This document shows positions 1 to 7,183 of a stretch of DNA of 35,311 nt, piece after piece. The stretch is from Stenotrophomonas humi (GTDB lineage: Bacteria; Pseudomonadota; Gammaproteobacteria; Xanthomonadales; Xanthomonadaceae): assembly GCF_001431415.1 (NCBI RefSeq), contig NZ_LDJI01000041.1, forward strand, positions 1-35,311, written 5' to 3'. Below the pieces are notes generated by a model. That model was given only the letters and a program-made list of their open reading frames with translations. It was not told where the DNA came from and made no database searches. The first letter of the stretch is position 1; each line of letters begins with the position of its first letter. Made by a program: the position numbers and the translations under genes.

Positions 1-1
1 C

Positions 2-136
2 AACTCCGGGCTCATGGCGGCTTCCAAGCGCCTGCACAACCTCACCAATGTCCGCGACCAGATCCAGTCGGCCATCCCTCTCCCGCCGCCGGAGCTGACC
101 GAGCAGCAACTCCGGATCGCCGCCTACTATTGCTAA
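2..136 (+). CDS. C-terminal end of a truncated gene, unknown
   Basis: An open frame enters from the left edge and ends at TAA (134-136), giving 44 residues. The sequence contains a helix-forming stretch (SKRLHNLTNVRDQIQSA), a short PLPPPELTEQQ linker and ends in IAAYYC. Codon use has the G/C third-position bias of the neighbouring genes, which supports real coding. I do not recognise the family from this fragment and the start lies outside the window. It runs toward the antiporter gene, which is read from the opposite strand. Confidence 0.5.
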   Translation, partial: NSGLMAASKRLHNLTNVRDQIQSAIPLPPPELTEQQLRIAAYYC

Positions 137-199
137 CGTGCGGACTGCGCGGCGGCAGGACGCTGAGCGCAATGATCTCAAAGCCCGGGAGAGGGGTTG

Positions 200-233
200 G
201 GGTGAGGGAAAGCTCCTGAAAAGCTCCCCACCC
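200..233 (-). terminator. Hairpin downstream of the antiporter gene
   Basis: Immediately after the antiporter stop (238-240, minus strand) lies an imperfect hairpin. Its arms are AGCTCCCCACCC (222-233) and GGGTGAGGGAAAGCT (200-214), with a 7-nt loop and two small bulges. No U-run follows, so it may be a Rho-assisted stop or an mRNA-stabilising element. It also lies between two convergent genes. Confidence 0.4.
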
Positions 234-237
234 ACCC

Positions 238-1881
238 TCAATCCCGCTTCCGGCTTTCCAGCAGATCCAGATTGCGGATCAGCTTGCGCGATATCTCGTC
301 TGAGATCTGTCCGCGCCGGGTCAGACGGAACAACTCTTCACGCTCGGCATTGAGCCCGGCCGCACGCAGGCTGCGGTACGCCTCTTCCATGCGCTTGACC
401 TGCTCGGGGTCTTCATCCGGGCCCTGGCCTTTTTCAAGATTGCGTTGATACAGCAGGCTCACCCGCGAGGCGGCGTCGTTGTACAGCTGCACGTTGGTGG
501 TGTTCTGCCCTTCCACCAGTTGCTGCCGGGCTTTCTCCACCGCTGCCAGTGCGGCCTTGGACGCAATCCTGCGGGCCAGATCTTCCTCACGACGACCGGT
601 GTCGTCCTTGGGCAGTTCCAGGCCCTTGAGCAGCCGCGGCAGCAACAGGCTGGCGCCGACCAACGACACCAGGATCACCGCCGCCGCCAGGAAGATCACC
701 AGGTCGCGTGCCGGGAACGGCTCACCGCCCGGGACCATCAGCGGCAGGGTCAACACGCCGGCCAGGGTGATCGCGCCACGCACGCCGGCCACTGACATCG
801 CCAGCACCACCCGCCCCGGCGTATGCGTGCCTTTCTCGCCGCGCATGCGCGCCTTGAGCAGACTCCAGCGCAGCGACAACCACACGAAGGCCAGCCGCAT
901 CACCACCAGCATGGCGTTGATGGCCAGCACGTACACCACCAGCCACCACGCACTGTGCTGGCCACTGAGTTCCATCGACTGGATAGCACGCTCGACGATG
1001 CCCGGCAGCTGCTCGCCCAGCAACACGAAGATGATGCCGTTGAAGGTGAACTGCACCATGTTCCACACCGCACTGCGCTGCACGCGCATGCTGCCGCTGA
1101 TGCGGCCGGTCTGTTCGACATAGCTCATGGTGATGCCGGCGGCCACGGCGGCCAGGATGCCGGAAGCGTTGAGCTCTTCGGCCAGCAGGTAGGCGGCGAA
1201 CGGGATCAGCAGGTTGACCAGCAACGCCGCACCCGGCTCCTCGCCGAAACCGTGCCACAGCCAACGCTGGAACGCGGACACGCCCCAGGTCACCGCCACG
1301 CCGATGGCCAGGCCAGCCACCGACACCCACAGAAATGTCAGCGAGGCTTCGGCCAGCGAGAAGCTGCCAGTCATCACGGCCGCCACCGCAAAGCGGAAGC
1401 AGACCAGGCCGGAGGCATCGTTGAGCAGCGACTCGCCTTCCAGGATGTGCATCAGCCGCTTGGGAATCGGTACCCGTGATGCGATGGCGCTGACCGCGAC
1501 CGGATCGGTCGGCGAGATGATCGCCGCCAGCGCAAAGGCCACCGCCAACGGCATGGACGGGATCAACCAATGGATCAGCAGGCCGGCACCGACCACGGTG
1601 AACACCACCAGGCCGAACGCCAGTTCCAGAATCGCGCCCTTGTCGCGGAACAGGCCCTGCTTGGGAATGCGCCAGCCATCCAGAAACAGCAGTGGCGGCA
1701 GGAACAACAGGAAGAACATATCCGGCTCAAGCGCATGGCCGCGATTGAACACCCCGGCGATCAACGCACCCAGGCCGATCTGCACCAACGGCAGCGGCAG
1801 GGAGAACGGCAGGATTCTTACCAGGTAACCGCTGGCGACAACGGCCACCAGCATCGCCAGGACGACTTCGATCGTGTGCAT
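238..1881 (-). CDS. CPA1-family Na+/H+ antiporter
   Basis: A 547-residue inner-membrane cation/proton antiporter of the NhaP/NHE (CPA1) type, expected to exchange Na+ (or K+) for H+ in pH and salt homeostasis. The N-terminal ~400 residues are a series of hydrophobic helices. They carry the family's conserved ISPTDPVAVSAI and GESLLNDASGLV segments, with the acidic Asp residues thought to bind the ion. A later AMSVAGVRGAITLAG stretch also fits the family. The C-terminal ~120 residues are charged and cytoplasmic with coiled-coil character, as in E. coli YjcE, which has nearly the same length. ATG at 1881 is preceded by GGAA about 7 nt upstream. The gene is monocistronic with a hairpin after its stop. 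Ion specificity cannot be read from the sequence. Confidence 0.93.
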   Translation of the reverse strand: MHTIEVVLAMLVAVVASGYLVRILPFSLPLPLVQIGLGALIAGVFNRGHALEPDMFFLLFLPPLLFLDGWRIPKQGLFRDKGAILELAFGLVVFTVVGAGLLIHWLIPSMPLAVAFALAAIISPTDPVAVSAIASRVPIPKRLMHILEGESLLNDASGLVCFRFAVAAVMTGSFSLAEASLTFLWVSVAGLAIGVAVTWGVSAFQRWLWHGFGEEPGAALLVNLLIPFAAYLLAEELNASGILAAVAAGITMSYVEQTGRISGSMRVQRSAVWNMVQFTFNGIIFVLLGEQLPGIVERAIQSMELSGQHSAWWLVVYVLAINAMLVVMRLAFVWLSLRWSLLKARMRGEKGTHTPGRVVLAMSVAGVRGAITLAGVLTLPLMVPGGEPFPARDLVIFLAAAVILVSLVGASLLLPRLLKGLELPKDDTGRREEDLARRIASKAALAAVEKARQQLVEGQNTTNVQLYNDAASRVSLLYQRNLEKGQGPDEDPEQVKRMEEAYRSLRAAGLNAEREELFRLTRRGQISDEISRKLIRNLDLLESRKRD

Positions 1882-2074
1882 GCTTGTTCCAGAAACGGGC
1901 GCGTGCAGAGCCAGACAAGGGCCTGCGCCGGAGACCGGAAAAAATTAACACAGCACGCCATCAATGCGGCGTCGCTGATGCGCGCTGCCGCCATCCTCTA
2001 CCCTTTCGGTACGCGAATGGAACAAACGCAGAGCACGCCCCCCCCCGCCGCGCACATCAATCCCGCAACGGCAA

Positions 2075-2099
2075 TGTCCCGCGCCAAAGGCACGGGACA
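2075..2099 (-). terminator. Hairpin terminator of the dioxygenase gene
   Basis: Fifteen bases after the dioxygenase stop (2114-2116, minus strand) is an 11-bp stem with a 3-nt loop. The arms are GGCACGGGACA (2089-2099) and TGTCCCGCGCC (2075-2085), with one G-U pair. There is no long U-run. A C9 homopolymer lies farther downstream at about 2038-2046. Confidence 0.5.
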
Positions 2100-2113
2100 A
2101 GACAATCAAGGCC

Positions 2114-2905
2114 TCATTGCGCGCCGTCGAAGCGGTAGATATCCATCGCCAGAAAACCCATGTCGATGCCGGCATCGATGCGTGTGGCCCCCAGGGCATC
2201 GGAGCCGGCGGCGCCCATCGCGAAGTACAGCGGCAGCAGATGCTCATCGGTGGGATGGGCCTGCGCCGCAAACGGCGCCTGCTGGCGATAGTCGAACAAT
2301 GCGGGGATGTCGTCGGCGCCCAGCTTCTGCTCCACCCATTCGATGAAGGGCCGCACGTACGGCGCTTCCTTGCCCTGCGGGTAGTTGCGCCACTCGTGCA
2401 GGTTGTGGGTGATGCTGCCGGAACCGATCAGCAGCACGCCCTGCTCGCGCAGCGGCGCCAACGCCCGGCCCATCGCGAACTGATGCGCCGGGCCCAGCAT
2501 CGGCTGGATCGAAACCTGCAGCACCGGGATGTCCGCCTGCGGGTAGAGATAACGCAACGGCACCCAGGCGCCATGGTCCAGCCCACGGTTCGGGTCGACG
2601 GCCGGTTTCAGGCCAGCGGCCTGCAGCCGCTCGGCAACGTCCTGTGCCAGCTCGGGTGCACCCGGGGCCGGGTACTGCAGCTGGTACAGCGCGTCGGGGA
2701 AACCACCGAAATCGTGGATCGTCTCCGGCGCGGCGGTGCTCGACACCAACGGCGTGCGCGCAAGCCAATGTGCCGAGGCCATCACGATGGCACGCGGGCG
2801 TTGCAGGCCCGCAGCCAACTCAGCCAGGCGCGACCCTACCTGGCCCGGCTCCAGTGCAGTCATCGGCGAACCATGGGAAATGTAGAGCGAGGGCAGATGG
2901 CGCAT
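2114..2905 (-). CDS. ygiD: Class III extradiol ring-cleavage dioxygenase, DODA/YgiD type
   Basis: A 263-residue LigB-superfamily enzyme like E. coli YgiD (4,5-DOPA extradiol dioxygenase), which opens catechol-type rings with a metal ion in the cytoplasm. Visible family signatures are YISHGSPM (first His ligand, H11), MASAHW, the DHGAW-xxLRYLYP block, SGSITHNL and HPTDEHLLPL. Length matches the family (about 260-270). ATG at 2905 is chosen over ATG 2935 because AGAGG lies 9 nt upstream of it and because the protein then begins directly with the conserved strand. It is divergent from the LysR gene across 105 bp, which suggests control by that regulator. The natural substrate in this organism is unknown; several relatives act on unidentified catechols. 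Confidence 0.9.
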   Translation of the reverse strand: MRHLPSLYISHGSPMTALEPGQVGSRLAELAAGLQRPRAIVMASAHWLARTPLVSSTAAPETIHDFGGFPDALYQLQYPAPGAPELAQDVAERLQAAGLKPAVDPNRGLDHGAWVPLRYLYPQADIPVLQVSIQPMLGPAHQFAMGRALAPLREQGVLLIGSGSITHNLHEWRNYPQGKEAPYVRPFIEWVEQKLGADDIPALFDYRQQAPFAAQAHPTDEHLLPLYFAMGAAGSDALGATRIDAGIDMGFLAMDIYRFDGAQ

Positions 2906-2940
2906 GGCGGTTGCCTCTTGGGAGATAGAGAACATGCCCG

Positions 2941-2959
2941 CAAGCTTATTGCGCGCTTG
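2941..2959. promoter_or_regulatory. Candidate LysR operator between divergent genes
   Basis: The 105-bp gap between the dioxygenase gene and the LysR gene contains the interrupted palindrome CAAGC-N9-GCTTG (2941-2945 and 2955-2959). LysR proteins commonly bind such dyads in the gap between themselves and a divergent target. The dyad is seen directly; the binding role is inferred from position only. Confidence 0.35.
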
Positions 2960-3010
2960 GGCGGCAACAAATAACCTCAACAACAACGTTTTATTTCGGA
3001 AGCGGAAACA

Positions 3011-3919
3011 ATGGACACGATCGATGCCATGCGTGTATTCGTCGCCGTGGTCGAGCGCAACGGCTTCAGCGCCGCCGCCGATGCCATGGACATGTCCACC
3101 GCCGCCGTCACCCGGCAGATTGCCGCGCTGGAGAAGCGCCTGTCCGCACGCCTGCTCAACCGCACCACGCGCCGGGTCAGCCCCACCAGCACCGGCGCTG
3201 CCTACTACCAGCGCTGCGTGCAGTTGCTGGCCGAGTTCGATGCACTGGAAGCATCCGTTGGCGCGCAGGCGCTGCAGCCTTCCGGCCGCCTGCGCATCAA
3301 CGCACCGGTCAGCTATGGCATCACCCGGCTGGCACCGTTGCTGCCCGGCTACAGCACGCGCTATCCGCAGGTGGAATTGGACCTGTCATTGTCCGACCGG
3401 CTCGTGGACATGGTGGAAGAAGGCTTCGACCTGGCCATCCGCATCACCCGCAACCCTTCACCATCGCTGATCGCCCGACGGCTGGCGCAGGCGCGCATCA
3501 TCCTGTGCGCCGCGCCTGCCTACATCGCGCGGCGGGGCGCACCGGCCACGCCGCAGGCGCTGGCCGAACATGACTTTCTGTCCTACACCTACTCGGCCAG
3601 CGGCGACAGCTGGACCCTGCGCGGGCCGGAGGGCGAAACCAGCGTCACCTTCACCCCACGCATGCGTGCCAACAACGGTGAAGTGCTGCGTGAGGCCGCC
3701 ATTGCCGGCATGGGAATCATCGCGCAGCCGGATTTCATCATCGGCCCGGCGCTGGCTGATGGCCGCCTGGTACCGGTACTGCCAGAATGGGAGGTCCCGC
3801 CCGTCGACATCCATGCGGTCTACGCCAGCCGAAGCCACCTGGCCCCCAAGGTACGCAGCTTCATCGACTACCTGGTGGAGTGCATGGAAGACAACACCGC
3901 GCCATCGGTTTCACCCTGA
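3011..3919 (+). CDS. LysR-family transcriptional regulator
   Basis: A 302-residue LysR-type regulator. Residues 1-60 form the winged helix-turn-helix (MDTIDAMRVFVAVVE, then FSAAADAMDMSTAAVTRQIAALE), and residues 90-290 the periplasmic-binding-protein-like effector domain (RLRINAPVSYGITRLAPLLP onward). It resembles the large group of short LysR proteins that control a divergent oxidoreductase gene. ATG at 3011 has GGA 5-9 nt upstream. It is divergent from the ygiD-like dioxygenase and convergent, with a 19-bp gap, to the EAL gene. The likely job is to regulate the dioxygenase and itself in response to an aromatic or other small ligand; the ligand is unknown. Confidence 0.93.
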   Translation: MDTIDAMRVFVAVVERNGFSAAADAMDMSTAAVTRQIAALEKRLSARLLNRTTRRVSPTSTGAAYYQRCVQLLAEFDALEASVGAQALQPSGRLRINAPVSYGITRLAPLLPGYSTRYPQVELDLSLSDRLVDMVEEGFDLAIRITRNPSPSLIARRLAQARIILCAAPAYIARRGAPATPQALAEHDFLSYTYSASGDSWTLRGPEGETSVTFTPRMRANNGEVLREAAIAGMGIIAQPDFIIGPALADGRLVPVLPEWEVPPVDIHAVYASRSHLAPKVRSFIDYLVECMEDNTAPSVSP

Positions 3920-3938
3920 GCGGCGTTGCCGCAACGGC

Positions 3939-6938
3939 TCAACCCGGGCTGCGCAAGGTCGCCAGCAGCACCAGCACATCCGCCATCGGCATCGGCCGGC
4001 CCAGCAGGTAACCCTGCACCTGGTCGCAGCCGTGCGCAGCCAGCCACCCGTACTGGCCTTCGGTCTCCACACCCTCGGCGATCACCATCAAGCCCATGCT
4101 GTGCCCCAGCGACAGCAGTGCACGGCAGATGGCGGCATTGCGCGGGTTGGTTTCGACATCGGCCACAAAACTGCGGTCGATCTTCAGCGAATCCAGCGGC
4201 AGATGCTGCAGATACGACATCGACGAGAAGCCCGTGCCGAAGTCATCCAGGGAAATATGGATGCCACGCTCATGCAGGCGCTGCATGGTCTGCAGCGCCT
4301 GACCGGGGTTGCGCATCAGGCTGCTCTCGGTCAGCTCCAGGTGCAGCGAACCCCGCGGCAGGCCGAACTCCTCGATCACGCGCGAGAACTCGTTGGCCAG
4401 GTCGGTATTGAAAAACTGCACCGCCGATACATTCACCGCAATGGGCAGCATGCCCCAGCCGGCCGCCGCCAGTTGCTGCTGAGCCCGCGCCGCGCTGCGG
4501 AGCACCCAGCGCCCCAGCGCGATGATCAGGCCGGTGTCCTCGCACAACTGGATGAAATCACCCGGCGGTATGAAGCTGCCGTCCGCCTGCGGCCAGCGCA
4601 GCAGCGCTTCGAGCGCTACCGGGCTGCCGTCGGCAGCGTGGCGGATCGGCTGGAAGTGCAGTTCGAATTCATTGCGGTCAATGGCCATGTGCACACGCCC
4701 GGCCAACTGCAGCCGTTCGGTGTAGCGTGCGGCCATCGCCGGGGTGAAACGGGCCAGCGCGACGCCGGTTTCGCGCGCGGCATGTGCGGCCTGCGCGGCG
4801 CGGCCCAATACCTGCTCGGCCAGTTCACCGTCGTCCGGATTACTGGCCACGCCAATGCGCGCTTCCAGCTGATGGAACGTATCGCGCCCTCGGATGGGTT
4901 CAGCCACGGCTTCGAGCAGCGCATCCAGCGCCAGTTGCACATCGGCCGGCTTCTGTATGGCGAGCACGAAATCCTCGGCAGGCTGGTGCGCCAGCAGGCC
5001 ATGACGCGCGGCCAGCCCACCAAGGCGCACCGCCACCGAGCGCAATGCTTCCTCACCGGCCTCGCGCCCCAGCGTGTCGGCGATCATCTGCAGTCCACGC
5101 AGCTGCACATGCGCGATGGTGTAACCACCCGTGCCGGCATCAAGCTTTTCGACCAAACCACGTACCGTCAGCAGCCCGGTACCGGCGTGGTGGCTGGCAC
5201 GGTAGGCCAGTTCCTTCTCGTATCGCAGCCGCTGGCTGACATCCTCGGCCAGTACCAGGCAGGCATCGTGCCCATCGAATTCCAGCCGTGCGCCGTGTGC
5301 CTGCACGTGGAAGATGCTGCCGTCCTTGCGCTTGTGCCGATGCACGGGCAGCAGCGTCGGCTGGCCATTGGTGACACCCAGCACCGTGCGCCGGATGGCA
5401 TCGCGATCTTCCGGTGGACGCACGTCCAGGATCGACATGGACAGAAATTCGTCACGGCTGAAGCCGTACTGGTCGACGGCCGCCTGGTTCACTTCAAGAA
5501 AGCGCAGCGTGGCCAGGTCGAAGATCCAGAACGGCGCCGGGTTGCGATCAAATACCAGACGGAACTGCCGCTCCGCCTCCTGCGCGCGCGCCTCGGTGTG
5601 CACCCGCTCGCTGATGTCCACCACCGCACCGGCCAGACGCGGCGACTGGCCCGGGCTGTTGACCCTGTCACCGCGCGCGGACAACCAGCGCAGCGAGCCA
5701 TCGGCCATATGCAGGCGGAACATCGCGTTCAATGCGCCCTTGCCATCGCGCGCATGGTTGAGCATCACCCGCAGCCAGGCACGGTCATCTTCATGAACCC
5801 GGCGGAAGAACCCATCCAGCGTGGATGCCCGTGTCGGCAGGTCGAGCATCTGCTGGGTCAGCAGCGACCAGTCCAGCAGCGGCACTTCGCCATGGATGGA
5901 CCAAGTGCCCACCTTGCCTACCTCATGCGCCAGTTCCAGCTCGGCGGCACCGGTCCGCAGCTCTTCGCTCAGGCGCTGTTCCTGCGAGGCGCTGCGGCCA
6001 AGGCTGTAGAGCAGGTAGGCAAGCCCGATCAGATACAGCAGGAAGATGCCGATCGCGGCATAGAGAAACACATACCAGCGCGACATCACCTCCCTGTAGG
6101 ACAGCGCGGTATACAGGGTCAGTGGATAGTCGGTTGGCACGCTGACCGCGGCAATGCGCTTCTGCCCGTCAGCCGGGCTCTCGACTATCCCCTGCCGCAC
6201 GATCTCGGCCGAAGGCGCCAGAATCTTCATCGGCGAAGGCAGTTGCCGACCGATGAAGGCAGTCGGATTGCGGCTATGGGCCAGCAACTGCCCGTAGCGG
6301 TTGCCGATGGAGGCCACGCCGTCCTTTCCCACGTCCAGGCCACTGACCACGTCCTGGAACATGCCCAGCCGCACCCGCGCCAGCAGCCACTGCCCCTGCT
6401 GCATGGGCAGCGCCGTCCGCACCACCCAGGCACCTTCGGGCAACTGCTCCAGTGCACCGACGTACAGCTCGCCACTGAGCACCCGGTTCTGCGGCACGAC
6501 CCAACTGCGCAGTGCAGGATCGCCATGGCCCTGTGAAAGCGGTTGGCCCTCATCGTCAACCAGGGTGATCGAGGCCAGGTCACGGTTGCGCTCCAGCACC
6601 CCGTGGATGCTGGCTTCCAGCAGTTCCACCGCCCTGTCCGGTACCCGCCGGTAGAACTCACGGCCATCGTTGGCGGTGCCACGCAACGCCCGCTCCAGGG
6701 TGATCAGCTGCGCACGCAGCAGACGGTCACTGCCATTGGCCAGGGCCATGCTCTGCCGCTGTGCCGCTTCAACCCGGCTGCTGCGGTCGTTCCACAGCAT
6801 CATCGCCAGTGCCGCCGCCAACAGCACCGCCACCAGCGCGCCAGCGATGGCAATCACCCGCAGTGGATGAGCCTGTACCCGGGTCACAGGTAGTTCCAGC
6901 GCTTCATTGGGCGGCGGGCAGGCATCATCCAGGACCAT
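3939..6938 (-). CDS. Membrane-anchored PAS/degenerate GGDEF/EAL protein (c-di-GMP phosphodiesterase)
   Basis: A 999-residue inner-membrane signalling protein. TM helices at about 27-48 and 289-311 flank a ~240-residue periplasmic sensor region of Cache-like size. Two PAS domains follow (about 335-445 and 455-570), the second with DGSIFHVQAHG and DVSQR. A GGDEF-like domain (about 575-735) has PAEDF (653-657) in the signature position, so cyclase activity is probably lost. The EAL domain (about 745-995) is intact: EALLRW (E777), NVSAVQF, ELTES, DDFGTGFSSMSYL, IAEGVET and QGYLLGRPM. The expected reaction is hydrolysis of c-di-GMP, controlled by periplasmic and cytoplasmic inputs. The start is uncertain: ATGs at 7025, 6971 and 6938 and a GTG at 6887 with GGAA upstream are all possible. 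I used 6938. Confidence 0.9.
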   Translation of the reverse strand: MVLDDACPPPNEALELPVTRVQAHPLRVIAIAGALVAVLLAAALAMMLWNDRSSRVEAAQRQSMALANGSDRLLRAQLITLERALRGTANDGREFYRRVPDRAVELLEASIHGVLERNRDLASITLVDDEGQPLSQGHGDPALRSWVVPQNRVLSGELYVGALEQLPEGAWVVRTALPMQQGQWLLARVRLGMFQDVVSGLDVGKDGVASIGNRYGQLLAHSRNPTAFIGRQLPSPMKILAPSAEIVRQGIVESPADGQKRIAAVSVPTDYPLTLYTALSYREVMSRWYVFLYAAIGIFLLYLIGLAYLLYSLGRSASQEQRLSEELRTGAAELELAHEVGKVGTWSIHGEVPLLDWSLLTQQMLDLPTRASTLDGFFRRVHEDDRAWLRVMLNHARDGKGALNAMFRLHMADGSLRWLSARGDRVNSPGQSPRLAGAVVDISERVHTEARAQEAERQFRLVFDRNPAPFWIFDLATLRFLEVNQAAVDQYGFSRDEFLSMSILDVRPPEDRDAIRRTVLGVTNGQPTLLPVHRHKRKDGSIFHVQAHGARLEFDGHDACLVLAEDVSQRLRYEKELAYRASHHAGTGLLTVRGLVEKLDAGTGGYTIAHVQLRGLQMIADTLGREAGEEALRSVAVRLGGLAARHGLLAHQPAEDFVLAIQKPADVQLALDALLEAVAEPIRGRDTFHQLEARIGVASNPDDGELAEQVLGRAAQAAHAARETGVALARFTPAMAARYTERLQLAGRVHMAIDRNEFELHFQPIRHAADGSPVALEALLRWPQADGSFIPPGDFIQLCEDTGLIIALGRWVLRSAARAQQQLAAAGWGMLPIAVNVSAVQFFNTDLANEFSRVIEEFGLPRGSLHLELTESSLMRNPGQALQTMQRLHERGIHISLDDFGTGFSSMSYLQHLPLDSLKIDRSFVADVETNPRNAAICRALLSLGHSMGLMVIAEGVETEGQYGWLAAHGCDQVQGYLLGRPMPMADVLVLLATLRSPG

Positions 6939-7150
6939 GGGTAACAGGGAGCCAGCAAGGGGCGAGCGCATGCCACCGGCATGAAACCGCGCTGCAAGTG
7001 TCTCCCCAGACACCACGAGCAGCAATCCTCACACAGCATGCAGCAGAACCACTACCGGCGTGAAGAGCATGAAGCGGCTTTTTTTTTGCTGCACATGCGC
7101 GGCCGATCAAACGCCAGAGTCCGCATCTGCATCCCTGCGGGCACGGGATT

Positions 7151-7165
7151 AGACTTGGCCAGTCT
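7151..7165. promoter_or_regulatory. Small inverted repeat just upstream of the M13 peptidase gene
   Basis: AGACT-TGGCC-AGTCT (7151-7155 and 7161-7165) ends 18 nt before the ATG at 7184. It could be an operator or a leader hairpin; no function is shown. The rest of the 245-bp gap holds a T9 tract (about 7079-7087) and no clear gene. Confidence 0.25.
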
Positions 7166-7183
7166 CTCAACCTGGAACCCACC

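Noticed and set aside
3570..6536. Very long open frame on the plus strand opposite the EAL gene
   Set aside because: It is rich in Gln, His and Arg with no family motif and no ribosome site. It is the mirror of a GC-biased gene whose PAS/EAL motifs are clear on the other strand, and it also overlaps the LysR gene.
7079..7087. T9 tract as a terminator
   Set aside because: No stable GC stem immediately before it on the plus strand and no gene ends there; more likely part of the promoter region of the flanking divergent genes.
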